A DNA stretch of 45,083 nucleotides. Source: an uncultured Rhodospirillaceae bacterium. GTDB taxonomy: Bacteria; Pseudomonadota; Alphaproteobacteria; MPNO01; UBA2964. The notes under the pieces are model-generated. The model was given only the letters and a program-made list of their open reading frames with translations. It searched no databases and was not told the origin of the DNA. A program made the translations under genes and the position numbers. Positions within the stretch are counted from its first letter, which is position 1. Each line of letters begins with the position of its first letter. The stretch is from NCBI GenBank assembly GCA_913052165.1, contig CAJXEC010000007.1:1-45083 (forward strand), given 5' to 3'. Positions 16,584 to 26,243 of the stretch are shown in pieces.

Positions 16584-19268
16584 CTAGGCAGCCTGGTCTC
16601 GTATGTTTCTAAGGACATAATGCAAAATTCCACCATGGCGGTAGTACTCTACCTCATCGAGGGTATCTATCCGACATTTCGCGGTAAATTCCATATTGGA
16701 ACCATCAAGCCGATGGACTACGCATTTTACGTCCATTCCAGGCGTAATTCCTCCCGCGATGCCAACGATGTCAATCGTCACATCCTCATTTAGGTTTAGT
16801 GATTTGCGATTTTCGCCCTCTTTAAAAACCAGTGGCAGGACCCCCATCCCTATTAGATTTGAGCGATGAATTCTCTCGAAGCTCTCCACTATAGCTGCCT
16901 TGATACCCAGGAGATTGGGACCCTTCGCAGCCCAGTCCCGAGAAGACCCCATGCCATAATCTTTGCCCCCGAACACCACCAAAGGGACGCTTTCTTCTTG
17001 ATATCTCATCGATGCATCAAACACCGACATTTCTTCTCCATCAGGCATGTGCTTAGTGTAACCGCCCTCGATCCCGGGCACTATCTCATTTCGTATCCGG
17101 ATATTGGCGAAAGTGCCCCTCATCATAACTTCATGATTACCGCGTCGCGCACCATATGAGTTGAATTCTTCTGGACGTATTTGCCTTTCGAGCAAATATT
17201 CAGCTGCTGGCACCGCTCTGCCGAACCCTCCGGCAGGTGAAATATGATCAGTGGTTACGGAGTCACCGAGAATAAGGAGAGGCCTCGCCCCGATAATATC
17301 CGATATTGCGTTTGGTTCTGCCGGAACATTCTTTAAGTAGCTTGGATATCGCACATAAGTCGAACCTTCATTCCACTGATAAACCTCACCCTCCGGCACT
17401 TTCATTGTGCGCCAGGCTTCTGGGCCCTCCTGAACATTGCCATACCGACTTCTAAATTGCTCGGGGGTAACCGCCTTCGCAATCGTCTGCTGAATTTCCT
17501 CATTGGAAGGCCAGATATCCCTCAAATAAACTGCATTTCCTCGATCATCATGACCAAGGGGATCATTTGTAAGATCGAATATAAGCGACCCCGCGAGAGC
17601 ATAAGCAACACATAGAGGCGGCGAGGCAAGATAATTGGCCTTGACCTGTTGGTGCACACGACCCTCAAAATTTCTATTACCCGAGAGTACAGCGCCAACC
17701 ACCAGATCGCCGCCATCGATTGCATCACCAACCTCTAGTGGCAGGGGTCCAGAATTCCCAATACATGTGGTGCAACCGTAGCCAACAAGGTTAAAACCAA
17801 GAGCATCTAGGTCGTCTTGCAATCCCGCTGCGGCCAAATAATCTGTCACAACTTGACTACCAGGCGCCAGAGACGTCTTTACCCAAGGCTTTTTTGCCAG
17901 TCCTCTAGCGACCGCATTTCGAGCTAAAAGCCCAGCAGCCACAAGCACCGATGGATTCGAGGTATTTGTGCAGCTCGTGATGGCTGCAATAACGACGTCA
18001 CCATCTGAGAGCTCGTGATCCATGCCTTCAACTTTCGTGGGACCCTTACTCGCCTCCCAGCTAGGCAACGCCTTTTTAAAACTTTGTGACATTTCCGATA
18101 AAAGAACCCGATCCTGAGGACGCCGAGGCCCAGCGAGTGACGGCTCGACCGTGGAGATATCCAATTCCATGGTATCTGTAAAAATCGGATCTGGACTGCC
18201 TGACTCACGCCACATTCCCTGAGCCCTTGCATAAGTCTCTACCAATTCAATCAGATCTTCGTCGCGACCACTTAACCGAAGATAACGAACCGTCTCTTTA
18301 TCAATCGGGAAAAAGCCGCATGTCGCTCCATATTCAGGGGCCATATTTCCAATGGTTGCGCGATCAGGCAAAGATAAATTATCTAAACCAGGACCAAAAA
18401 ATTCTACAAATTTAGAGACCACGCCTTTTGCACGAAGCATTTGCGTTACCGTCAAAACAAGATCTGTGGCCGTTGTGCCCTCTCGAAGCTCTCCGGTAAG
18501 TTTGAAACCAATTACCTCTGGAAGTAACATAGAGATAGGTTGTCCGAGCATTCCTGCCTCAGCTTCAATACCACCGCAGCCCCAACCCAGCACTGCAAGA
18601 CCATTGACCATGGTGGTATGACTATCGGTGCCAACCAATGTGTCAGGGTAAGCCATTCTCCGACCATCATCATCAACGCCCGACCAAATGACTTGGGCAA
18701 GATATTCCAAATTAACCTGGTGGCATATCCCTGTACCCGGGGGAACAACCCTGAAGTTACGGAATGCAGTCGACCCCCATCTTAGAAATTCATAACGCTC
18801 AGTGTTACGCTGAAATTCTATTTCAACGTTCTTTTCAAAAGACCCTGTATCACCATAGTTATCAACCATTACCGAATGATCGATTACCAAATCGACCGCA
18901 GACAACGGATTAATTTTTTGCGGATCCCCGCCTAGCTCTTCCATCGCCTCTCGCATGGCAGCCAAATCCACTACCGCTGGAACACCAGTGAGATCCTGGA
19001 GCAAAACACGAGCCGGCCGAAAGGCAATTTCACTATTATTTGGGTTTCCATTCCAATTTGCAGCAGCCTTGACATCCTCAACCGTGACCGACCGCCCATC
19101 CTCATACCGGAGAAGATTTTCCAATAGAACCTTCATCGAAAAAGGAAGACGAGAAATTTGGCCAACCCCGGCTGCCTCAGCCGCCCGAAGGCTAAAATAA
19201 TCAAAGTCCCTGCCGCCAGCTGTAAGTGTGCGACGCACAGACAGCGTATCATTGCCAGATAAAGCCAC
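16584..19268 (-). CDS. acnA: Aconitate hydratase A
   Basis: Aconitase of the TCA cycle, converting citrate to isocitrate through a 4Fe-4S cluster. Cluster cysteines are Cys433 ([10 protein letters not shown]), Cys499 and Cys502 ([13 protein letters not shown]) counted from the [17 protein letters not shown] and [10 protein letters not shown] are also present. I start at the GTG 19268 because AAGGAGA stands at ideal distance (19275-19281) and the protein is then 894 residues, the usual AcnA length. An in-frame ATG 111 bases further upstream would add a Cys/Arg-rich extension that does not look native. It is divergent from the ccm operon, a common alphaproteobacterial neighbourhood. Confidence 0.97.
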   Translation of the reverse strand: MALSGNDTLSVRRTLTAGGRDFDYFSLRAAEAAGVGQISRLPFSMKVLLENLLRYEDGRSVTVEDVKAAANWNGNPNNSEIAFRPARVLLQDLTGVPAVVDLAAMREAMEELGGDPQKINPLSAVDLVIDHSVMVDNYGDTGSFEKNVEIEFQRNTERYEFLRWGSTAFRNFRVVPPGTGICHQVNLEYLAQVIWSGVDDDGRRMAYPDTLVGTDSHTTMVNGLAVLGWGCGGIEAEAGMLGQPISMLLPEVIGFKLTGELREGTTATDLVLTVTQMLRAKGVVSKFVEFFGPGLDNLSLPDRATIGNMAPEYGATCGFFPIDKETVRYLRLSGRDEDLIELVETYARAQGMWRESGSPDPIFTDTMELDISTVEPSLAGPRRPQDRVLLSEMSQSFKKALPSWEASKGPTKVEGMDHELSDGDVVIAAITSCTNTSNPSVLVAAGLLARNAVARGLAKKPWVKTSLAPGSQVVTDYLAAAGLQDDLDALGFNLVGYGCTTCIGNSGPLPLEVGDAIDGGDLVVGAVLSGNRNFEGRVHQQVKANYLASPPLCVAYALAGSLIFDLTNDPLGHDDRGNAVYLRDIWPSNEEIQQTIAKAVTPEQFRSRYGNVQEGPEAWRTMKVPEGEVYQWNEGSTYVRYPSYLKNVPAEPNAISDIIGARPLLILGDSVTTDHISPAGGFGRAVPAAEYLLERQIRPEEFNSYGARRGNHEVMMRGTFANIRIRNEIVPGIEGGYTKHMPDGEEMSVFDASMRYQEESVPLVVFGGKDYGMGSSRDWAAKGPNLLGIKAAIVESFERIHRSNLIGMGVLPLVFKEGENRKSLNLNEDVTIDIVGIAGGITPGMDVKCVVHRLDGSNMEFTAKCRIDTLDEVEYYRHGGILHYVLRNIRDQAA

Positions 19269-19274
19269 CGTCGG

Positions 19275-19281
19275 TCTCCTT
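19275..19281 (-). promoter_or_regulatory. Shine-Dalgarno deciding the acnA GTG start
   Basis: AAGGAGA on the minus strand, followed after a short spacer by GTG (19266-19268). This supports the GTG over the upstream in-frame ATG at 19379. Confidence 0.75.
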
Positions 19282-19557
19282 TTCCTAGTATAATTTCTCG
19301 ACCCCGCTAACTGAGGTAGCGAAGCACAATTTTGAGCAGAAACTACGCTTTTCAATCGCCTTCCACAAGCACTAGCCAAAAATCATTTAAGTAGAAAGAA
19401 AATAACTATATTCGCTGTTCCATAAGCGAGGTGAGAGCTCTGTCAGTGCTTGATCTTTGATGTTTAATTTAAACGCCGCAACGACCAATTTAAGGCATTG
19501 TTGCTGATCAGAAACAACGTCTCGATTGAGGCCACCACCTCTGTTATCATTGGTACC

Positions 19558-20169
19558 ATGAAATTTGTCGGGGAAAATCTGACCTGTAACAGGAGTGGAA
19601 GAGAAATTTTCAGCAAACTCCACTTCGAGGTAAGGTCCGGAGAGGTCCTCGTGATAACAGGCAAAAACGGGGCTGGAAAAACCAGCCTTTTGCGATTGAT
19701 GACTGGTCTGTCACGACCTGTAACGGGTTCAATTCACTGGGATGATGGGGATATTTTTTGCTTTTCAGAGAGACATCGTCAAAGGGTAGCGTATGTTGGT
19801 CACACCGACGCATTAAAGTCTGTATTGACGGTCTTCGAGAACCTCCAGCTTTGGATGGCAATTAGGGGCCCCAGTCAGGGGAAAGAATTGCTAAAAAAGG
19901 CCCTTTCGACTTTCGGACTATCAGATTTGCGGGACACTCCGGTTGCTGAGTTATCTACCGGGCAAAGGCGGCGTGTTGCTCTATCTAGACTTTTAACAGC
20001 TGACAGCACATTGTGGCTACTTGATGAGCCCACTATCGCTCTTGATGATGACGCAATCGGCATTCTTATAAGTTCAATTTGTCAGCATCGACGTCAAGGG
20101 GGTATGGCAGTAATTGCAACCAACGCTCCAATTGATATCAGCGCAGAAAGAATGCTTGATTTGAGATGA
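19558..20169 (+). CDS. ccmA: Haem exporter ATP-binding protein CcmA
   Basis: ATPase of the CcmABCD complex that drives release of holo-CcmE during cytochrome c maturation. From the ATG at 19558 it is 203 residues, the usual size. Walker A GKNGAGKT (35-42), ABC signature ELSTGQ (131-136), Walker B LLDEPT (154-159). A longer in-frame start 60 bases upstream is not supported by family length. It is the first gene of the ccm operon, with a 16-base gap to ccmB; the promoter should lie in the interval shared with acnA. Confidence 0.96.
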   Translation: MKFVGENLTCNRSGREIFSKLHFEVRSGEVLVITGKNGAGKTSLLRLMTGLSRPVTGSIHWDDGDIFCFSERHRQRVAYVGHTDALKSVLTVFENLQLWMAIRGPSQGKELLKKALSTFGLSDLRDTPVAELSTGQRRRVALSRLLTADSTLWLLDEPTIALDDDAIGILISSICQHRRQGGMAVIATNAPIDISAERMLDLR

Positions 20170-20185
20170 CATCAGGAGGACGATT

Positions 20186-20854
20186 TTGATAAGAGCTTTT
20201 AAGTCAACCATTCACAGAGAATTGATTTTACTATATCGGCGGGGAAGCGACTTGTGCCTGACCGTAATTTTTTTCTTACTGGTAGCCATTCTATTTCCGC
20301 TCGCTTTGGGTCCTGACCAAGGTCTTCTCGCGCAGATTGGTCCTGGCGTAATCTGGGTTTCCGCGCTCCTATCCTCAATGTTAACGATTGATAGGATTTT
20401 TTATGCAGATTTCGAAGATGGATCACTAGAGCAATTTGTGCTTTCTACTCACCCTTTTGGTATTTTCGTTTTTGCAAAGCTCTCTGCCCACTGGTTAACT
20501 TCAGGATTACCTATTTTAATTTTTTCGCCTGTGATTGGTATTTTTTACAGTATACCATTGGCTTCATACCCGGTCCTTATTTTAAGCATCGCATTGGGAA
20601 CACCAGCGCTCAGCCTGATAGGAGGTGTGAGTGCTGCGCTCTCTTTAGGGGCCAGGCGAGGGGGCGTTTTGTTACCGTTATTGGCACTCCCACTTCTTGT
20701 ACCGGTTTTGATATTCGGAACTGCAGCTACCAATGCCGCCATTTTGGGTACTCCGGTGACTCCGTCTTTACTTCTGTTAGGCGCTGTATTAGCGGCGACA
20801 CTGGCTGTAGCACCCCCAATTACCACCATCACGATCAAACAGGCCATTAATTGA
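20186..20854 (+). CDS. ccmB: Haem exporter permease CcmB
   Basis: A 222-residue inner-membrane protein with about six membrane helices; ELILLYRRGSDL near the N-terminus and LEQFVLSTHPFGIFVFAKLS are typical of CcmB. It pairs with CcmA and CcmC. The start is TTG (20186-20188), preceded by AGGAGGA at 6-base spacing; no ATG is available in frame nearby. Second gene of the operon. Confidence 0.95.
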   Translation: MIRAFKSTIHRELILLYRRGSDLCLTVIFFLLVAILFPLALGPDQGLLAQIGPGVIWVSALLSSMLTIDRIFYADFEDGSLEQFVLSTHPFGIFVFAKLSAHWLTSGLPILIFSPVIGIFYSIPLASYPVLILSIALGTPALSLIGGVSAALSLGARRGGVLLPLLALPLLVPVLIFGTAATNAAILGTPVTPSLLLLGAVLAATLAVAPPITTITIKQAIN

Positions 20855-20963
20855 AAAGTAGTCACAATTGCGAGGACTGCAGAATAATGCTTTGAAAATC
20901 TCTCTAACCCACCCTAGTTTTGGAAGCAAAAGCGACAAAATTTCAAGGACCCAAAATAACGAC

Positions 20964-21692
20964 ATGTTTAACTTTCTGGCAAATCCCGCCCGTTTTAGCC
21001 GGTTGTCCTCAAAAATGAAGCCCTGGGTTGGTTGCTTGACACTTTGCTTCTTACTCTTTGGCCTGTGGTTCGCTCTTTTAAGCTCGCCAGCAGATTACCA
21101 GCAAGGGGATACAGTACGCATCATGTATGTGCATGTCCCTTGCGCCTGGATGGCGATGTTTGCCTTCTTATTTTTAAGCACATTCAGTATAATCGGCCTA
21201 ATTTGGCGGCATCCCTTGGCGCATGTAATTGCGCAGTCTGCCGCACCGATTGGCGCCTGCTTTACGCTGCTCTGTCTGATTACTGGATCGCTCTGGGGAA
21301 AACCAATGTGGGGCACGTGGTGGGTGTGGGACGCCCGCTTAACTTCTGTATTAATTCTATTTTTTCTATATCTGGGAGTAATCACCCTGCACAAAGCATT
21401 TGATGATCCTGTACGCTGCGAGAAATCCGCAGCAATTTTGGCAATATTTGGTCTGATAAATCTTCCGGTTATCAAGTTTTCAGTGGACTGGTGGAATACG
21501 CTTCACCAACCGGCCAGCGTGATAAAGATGAGCGGTCCATCGATACATTTTTCCATGTTAACGCCACTATTTTTGGTCGCGGTCAGTTTTATATGTTTTT
21601 TTTTCTACGTATTGCTGATCAGGATTGAGTCCATTCTTGCCTCAAAACGTCTTGAGACGCTGCATCGCCAGTGTGGGAGGAGAGCGCAGTGA
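20964..21692 (+). CDS. ccmC: Haem-handling protein CcmC
   Basis: Inner-membrane protein that loads haem onto CcmE. From the ATG at 20964 (MFNFLANPARFSRL, the usual CcmC N-terminus) it has 242 residues and six membrane helices. The tryptophan-rich haem motif WGTWWVWDARLTS is present, with periplasmic histidines before (VHVPCAWMAM) and after it (HQPASV). The frame is open for another 96 bases upstream but the extra residues are hydrophilic and unlike the family. The stop overlaps the GTG of ccmD. Confidence 0.95.
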   Translation: MFNFLANPARFSRLSSKMKPWVGCLTLCFLLFGLWFALLSSPADYQQGDTVRIMYVHVPCAWMAMFAFLFLSTFSIIGLIWRHPLAHVIAQSAAPIGACFTLLCLITGSLWGKPMWGTWWVWDARLTSVLILFFLYLGVITLHKAFDDPVRCEKSAAILAIFGLINLPVIKFSVDWWNTLHQPASVIKMSGPSIHFSMLTPLFLVAVSFICFFFYVLLIRIESILASKRLETLHRQCGRRAQ

Positions 21693-21859
21693 TAACTGAA
21701 ATTTTTGATTATCTCAGGATGGGTGGCTACGGCTGGTTTGTGTGGCCTTCTTACTTGATTGTGGGAGCAGCATTGATCGGTATTTGGTTGCAGAGCAAAA
21801 AGAGCCTAAAAAGACGACAAGAACAAATCTCCGCCCTACAAACGAAATTCAAAGACTGA
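21689..21859 (+). CDS. ccmD: Small membrane protein CcmD
   Basis: A 56-residue single-span protein from GTG 21689, which overlaps the ccmC stop (GTGA) and follows GGAGGAG. GGYGWFVWPSYLIVGAALIG is the typical CcmD membrane segment, then a basic cytoplasmic tail (KKSLKRRQEQ). It is required for release of haem-bound CcmE from CcmABC. A GTG 18 bases upstream is an alternative start. Confidence 0.9.
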   Translation: MITEIFDYLRMGGYGWFVWPSYLIVGAALIGIWLQSKKSLKRRQEQISALQTKFKD

Positions 21860-21877
21860 AAAGGCGGGTAATAAAAG

Positions 21878-22324
21878 ATGGGGCCAAAGAGCAGAAGATT
21901 AAGCTTTATTCTGATGATAATGATGCTTCTGGGGATTTCAGTAGCACTCGTTTTAGCAGCATTGAAAGACAATATTGTATACTTTTATAGCCCCACAGAA
22001 CTCTTGATGAAAGAACCGCCAATGGGCCAGCGTTTGAGGGTTGGTGGCTTAGTAAAGCAGGGCAGTTACTTGCTTGAGAATGACGGCATAACCAGCAGAT
22101 TTGTAATAACCGATAAAAAAAGTGAGGTAACCGCGACTCACAAAGGGGTTCTTCCTGATTTATTTCGGGAGGGACAGGGCGTAGTCGGGGAAGGGCATTT
22201 CAACAAAAACAAAATTTTTGAGGCTGAAAAGGTACTCGCTAAACATGATGAAAATTACATGCCCCCAGAGGTCGCCGAAGCGCTTCGGAAGAATGGTGTA
22301 TGGAAAGGTTCCAAAAAACCATGA
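21878..22324 (+). CDS. ccmE: Periplasmic haem chaperone CcmE
   Basis: A 148-residue membrane-anchored haem carrier. Basic N-terminus and one membrane anchor (about 9-29), then an OB-fold. The covalent haem-binding His123 and axial Tyr127 lie in LAKHDENYMPPEV. It takes haem from CcmC and delivers it to CcmF. The stop overlaps the start of ccmF (ATGA). Confidence 0.96.
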   Translation: MGPKSRRLSFILMIMMLLGISVALVLAALKDNIVYFYSPTELLMKEPPMGQRLRVGGLVKQGSYLLENDGITSRFVITDKKSEVTATHKGVLPDLFREGQGVVGEGHFNKNKIFEAEKVLAKHDENYMPPEVAEALRKNGVWKGSKKP

Positions 22325-24300
22325 TTGCTGAAGCAGGACATTTCGCGCTTATCCTTGGACTGGTGATTGCTTTTGTCCAGGGAACCTTCCCGCTTTTTGG
22401 AGCTTCTCGAAATAATTATGGCTTGATGGCATTAGCCACCTCATCAGCACATGCCCAATTTTTTGCCGTTTCATTAAGCTTCCTTTGCCTAATGTATTCC
22501 TTTCTCATTTCAGATTTTTCGGTCGTAAATGTCGCGCTGAATTCCCATACTCTAAAACCATTAATTTACAAAATAACTGGAGTCTGGGGCAGTCATGAAG
22601 GCTCCATGCTGCTGTGGGTTACAATTTTAGCCTTATTTGGAATTGCCGTTGCTATATTTGGTAACAATTTACCTGATACCCTGAAAGCGCGCGTTTTGGC
22701 TATTCAAGGCTTGATCGGCAGTGCGTTCATAGGATTTATTTTATTAACCTCAAACCCCTTTAACAGATTAGATCCTGCCCCAGCTCAGGGAAACGGGCTT
22801 AATCCGATTTTGCAAGATCCGGGTCTCGCATTCCATCCCCCATTTTTGTACCTGGGATATGTTGGGTTTTCAGTAGCATTTGCGTTTGCTGTAGCCGCAC
22901 TTATTGAGGGTCGGGTCGACCCTCCATGGGCGCGTTGGGTGAGGCCATGGACTTTGGCAGCTTGGTGCTCGCTAACAATTGGCATTGCGCTGGGGAGCTG
23001 GTGGGCATATTACGAACTGGGCTGGGGTGGCTGGTGGTTTTGGGACCCTGTTGAAAATGCCTCATTTATACCTTGGCTCCTCGGCACCGCCCTGTTGCAT
23101 TCAGCAATTGTGGTCGAGAAACGAGACGCCCTCCAAAGTTGGACAATATTCCTCGCCATTTTGACATTTTCTAGCGCCCTACTGGGCACCTTCTTGGTTC
23201 GCTCTGGCATTCTCACATCAGTGCATGCTTTCGCGACAGACCCAGAGAGGGGAATTTTTATTTTATTACTTTTTGTCCTAATCACAGGGGGCTCTTTATT
23301 TTTATATGCGATGCGGGGACCGGTTTTGAAGGGGGGCGGTCTGTTTTCACCCATATCAAGAGAAGGTGCGCTTGTATTAAACAATCTTCTATTAACAACC
23401 AGCGCAGCAGTGGTGTTGCTGGGAACCCTCTACCCATTACTTCTCGACGCCGTTGGTGGTGGGAAGGTCTCGGTTGGCCCACCGTTTTTCAATGCCACAT
23501 TCGTGCCTCTGATGGTTCCAGTTCTTCTTTGTTGTACTATCGCTGGTATGATGACCTGGAAACGTGCTGATCTGCATGGTGTTTTGCAACGATTGCGGGT
23601 TGTCGCCCTCACCGCTGTGATTGTTACCTTAGTAGTTACGTGGCTCCAAGGAACAAAAGAAATACTCCCGGCTATGGCTCTGGGTGTAGCTGCGTGGTTG
23701 ATAATTGGAAGTACTGTTCAGATAGCGGAGCGAATTGGTCTCTTCAAAATTTCGCTTATGGGTTCGTTGAAAAGAGCCTCTGGCATGCCGCGAGCCGCCT
23801 GGGGTATGGCTATCGCTCACGGTGCACTGGGAATATTCGTAATTGGTGTAACAGCCTCCTCAGCTTGGAAAATTGAAATGATACAATTGATGAAGCCAGG
23901 CGAAATAATATTGGTCGACGACTACAAAATTACTTTTTTGGGGACAGCCAATATAAAGGGGCCAAATTATAGCGGTATACAAGGCCAATTCGAGGTGAAT
24001 GTGGGTGGTGATGTAATTACCATGTTAAAACCAGAAAAAAGACGGTACCAAGCTGAGCGCAGTGAAACCACAGAAGCAGCTATTTTAACGACTCTGAAGG
24101 GTGATCTTTACGGTGTTCTCGGTGAGGAGTCAGGGACGGGAGCATGGAGCACTCGTTTCTACTTTAACCCCCTGGTCTCATGGATTTGGGCAGGAGCATT
24201 GTTGATGGCTATAGGAGGGCTTATATCTCTCACAGACCGACGTCTTCGTGTCGGCGCTCCCAAATTGGCGTCTAAACCAATTTCACATGCCGCGAAATAA
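22321..24300 (+). CDS. ccmF: Cytochrome c haem lyase subunit CcmF
   Basis: A 659-residue polytopic inner-membrane protein from the ATG 22321 (MIAEAGHFAL), which overlaps the ccmE stop. The WWD domain reads GWGGWWFWDPVENASF (234-249). Conserved periplasmic histidines are seen in SHEGSMLLW, AFHPPFLYLGY and SVHAFATDP. It attaches haem to apocytochrome c together with CcmH and CcmI. An upstream in-frame ATG (22300) would add 7 residues inside ccmE and is less likely. Confidence 0.97.
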   Translation: MIAEAGHFALILGLVIAFVQGTFPLFGASRNNYGLMALATSSAHAQFFAVSLSFLCLMYSFLISDFSVVNVALNSHTLKPLIYKITGVWGSHEGSMLLWVTILALFGIAVAIFGNNLPDTLKARVLAIQGLIGSAFIGFILLTSNPFNRLDPAPAQGNGLNPILQDPGLAFHPPFLYLGYVGFSVAFAFAVAALIEGRVDPPWARWVRPWTLAAWCSLTIGIALGSWWAYYELGWGGWWFWDPVENASFIPWLLGTALLHSAIVVEKRDALQSWTIFLAILTFSSALLGTFLVRSGILTSVHAFATDPERGIFILLLFVLITGGSLFLYAMRGPVLKGGGLFSPISREGALVLNNLLLTTSAAVVLLGTLYPLLLDAVGGGKVSVGPPFFNATFVPLMVPVLLCCTIAGMMTWKRADLHGVLQRLRVVALTAVIVTLVVTWLQGTKEILPAMALGVAAWLIIGSTVQIAERIGLFKISLMGSLKRASGMPRAAWGMAIAHGALGIFVIGVTASSAWKIEMIQLMKPGEIILVDDYKITFLGTANIKGPNYSGIQGQFEVNVGGDVITMLKPEKRRYQAERSETTEAAILTTLKGDLYGVLGEESGTGAWSTRFYFNPLVSWIWAGALLMAIGGLISLTDRRLRVGAPKLASKPISHAAK

Positions 24301-24841
24301 AGTAAGTTTCATCTCATTATTGCCACTGGGTTGCCTGTTTGCATTAAGCATCCTCCTTGGTTTTTATCTCTGGCAATTAGGGTCTGGCCAGAAGTCTTTG
24401 GAAGAGCTGCCGTCGGCATTAATTGATAAACCGGTCCCAACTTTTAACTTGCCGCCAATCGTGGGGGAAGGAGTTGGGTTATCAGAAAAAGATTTGGGAG
24501 GACGTGTAAGTTTAGTCAATGTTTGGGCAAGCTGGTGTCTACCGTGTCGCGTAGAACACAAAGTATTGATGAAAATCGCTGATACCGGAGTCCCTATATT
24601 TGGCATTAACTACAAAGATACACCCGAGGCTGCCGCAAGGTTCCTGAAAAATTTAGGCAATCCATTCAGGGCCGTAGGTGCCGACCGGACGGGGCAAACC
24701 GCAATCGACTGGGGCGTCTATGGGTATCCTGAAACCTTTGTTGTCAATAAAAGCGGACGCATCAAATATAGACATGTAGGCCCGCTCACCGAAGACGACC
24801 TGAATAACCAAATACTTCCTTTGATTAGGAGGCTTCAATAA
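24287..24841 (+). CDS. ccmG: Thiol:disulfide interchange protein CcmG (DsbE)
   Basis: A membrane-anchored periplasmic thioredoxin that keeps apocytochrome thiols reduced. From ATG 24287 it has 184 residues: membrane anchor about 8-31, then a thioredoxin fold with WASWCLPC (Cys84, Cys87) and the conserved GVYGYPETFVV cis-Pro region. It overlaps the ccmF 3' end by 14 bases. Confidence 0.95.
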   Translation: MPRNKVSFISLLPLGCLFALSILLGFYLWQLGSGQKSLEELPSALIDKPVPTFNLPPIVGEGVGLSEKDLGGRVSLVNVWASWCLPCRVEHKVLMKIADTGVPIFGINYKDTPEAAARFLKNLGNPFRAVGADRTGQTAIDWGVYGYPETFVVNKSGRIKYRHVGPLTEDDLNNQILPLIRRLQ

Positions 24842-25305
24842 TGAGAATCTTGCTAAAATCATTATTAACGGTTTTTTTTCTTACAACAGAGGCGCTTGCG
24901 TTAGAACCCGGCGAAATTTTAAAAGACCCCGCCCTAGAGGCTAGAGCTAGATCTATAAGTAAAAATTTACGTTGCCTTGTTTGTCAAAATCAATCAATTG
25001 ACGACTCCGACGCACCCTTAGCGAAAGACCTCCGTTTATTGGTTCGCAACCAGATTGTATCTGGGAAAACCGACGAAAAAATTATTTCAGATATAGTCGC
25101 GCGATACGGTGATTTTGTTTTGCTTAACCCTCCCATTAACCAAAAAACCATTATTTTGTGGCTCAGCCCCATGCTAATTTTATTGGCTGGTGGCGTGAGC
25201 CTATATATATATTTTCGGAAAAGAAAATCAGCTGCCGCAGAAACGCTGCTTTCGGAGGCAGAAAAAGAAAAGCTCGCGGAACTTTGGAAGGGAAATAGAT
25301 CGTGA
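24841..25305 (+). CDS. ccmH: Cytochrome c maturation protein CcmH (CycL-type)
   Basis: A 154-residue protein with a cleavable signal (cut near ALA-LEP at 20), the LRCLVCQN redox motif (Cys45, Cys48), and a membrane span about 102-124 followed by a basic tail. It reduces apocytochrome c in the haem lyase complex. It shares one base with the ccmG stop (TAATG) and overlaps ccmI (GTGA). Confidence 0.95.
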   Translation: MRILLKSLLTVFFLTTEALALEPGEILKDPALEARARSISKNLRCLVCQNQSIDDSDAPLAKDLRLLVRNQIVSGKTDEKIISDIVARYGDFVLLNPPINQKTIILWLSPMLILLAGGVSLYIYFRKRKSAAAETLLSEAEKEKLAELWKGNRS

Positions 25306-26192
25306 CCCTCTGGGTTACAATTGGCTTTATCGCTATAATCCTAACTTTTATCGCGATACTTCCCCTTTTCAGAGACAGCTCGAAGAAACCATACCAACGA
25401 GATAATTTCTCACGCCAGATATATATCGATCAACTGGATCAATTAGAGATAGAGGTGGCGCAAGGGCAACTACAAGCGGAAGCTGCCGAGTCGGCGAAAG
25501 CGGAAATAGCGCGCAGATTACTTACAACAACTAGTGTTAAATCGAGACAAGAAACAGCAGAAAAAAGCGGAAAATTTACAGCGTTCTATCTGGCTACCGC
25601 CATACCCACTGCAGCATTGGGATTGTATTTAACTCTGGGCGCACCACACATCACATCTAACGATCGGAACCACTTCAAAAGCATCTCTAAGCAATCTATT
25701 AAGGCTGAACAGATGGTCAGAAAACTAGCCGAAAAATTAGAGACGCAACCCGACGACCCGCTAACCTGGAGTACCTATGCCCAAGCGCTCTTCTTGCTTA
25801 AAGATTACGCAAGTTCAGCAAAAGCATGGGAGAAAACTCTATCTCTTGATCCCGATAATCCTGAATTTCACGCAAAATACGCGGAAGCATTGATATTATA
25901 TGACAAAGGATCTGTTAAACAGGCTGCCCGACAAGCTCTAAGCAAAGCCCTTGCCTTGGATAGCGGTCAACCTTTGGCCCGCTATTATGCGGGTTTGGCC
26001 GCTTCGCAAGCTGGAGATCTTGACATAGCATTACGGGTATGGATTTCTTTGCTCGCTGAGGTGAACCCGAGGGTCCCCTGGCGAACAGCACTGGAAACTC
26101 AGATCAAGCAGGTTGCGAATAGGGCAGGTATCCCTCAGGAAAGGTTGAGAAAGATGCTCAACCGCTCGAGGGAAGCCATCAAGAGAGAATAA
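25302..26192 (+). CDS. ccmI: Cytochrome c biogenesis protein CcmI (CycH)
   Basis: A 296-residue apocytochrome c chaperone. Two membrane spans (about 2-20 and 88-108) enclose a coiled segment (YIDQLDQLEIEVAQGQL, a CcmI signature), followed by TPR repeats (DPLTWSTYAQALFLLKDY and the next). GTG start overlapping the ccmH stop. This is the last gene of the operon; the convergent binding-protein gene ends 52 bases beyond. Confidence 0.93.
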   Translation: MTLWVTIGFIAIILTFIAILPLFRDSSKKPYQRDNFSRQIYIDQLDQLEIEVAQGQLQAEAAESAKAEIARRLLTTTSVKSRQETAEKSGKFTAFYLATAIPTAALGLYLTLGAPHITSNDRNHFKSISKQSIKAEQMVRKLAEKLETQPDDPLTWSTYAQALFLLKDYASSAKAWEKTLSLDPDNPEFHAKYAEALILYDKGSVKQAARQALSKALALDSGQPLARYYAGLAASQAGDLDIALRVWISLLAEVNPRVPWRTALETQIKQVANRAGIPQERLRKMLNRSREAIKRE

Positions 26193-26243
26193 TCTCTAAA
26201 AAAGTGCAGGAATTGAGATTGGTCCAAAAGTTCACATTATTGG

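Noticed and set aside
19269-19379. N-terminal extension of acnA from an upstream in-frame ATG
   Set aside because: The added 37 residues are Cys/Arg-rich and unlike aconitases. The GTG at 19268 has a strong AAGGAGA and gives the normal length.
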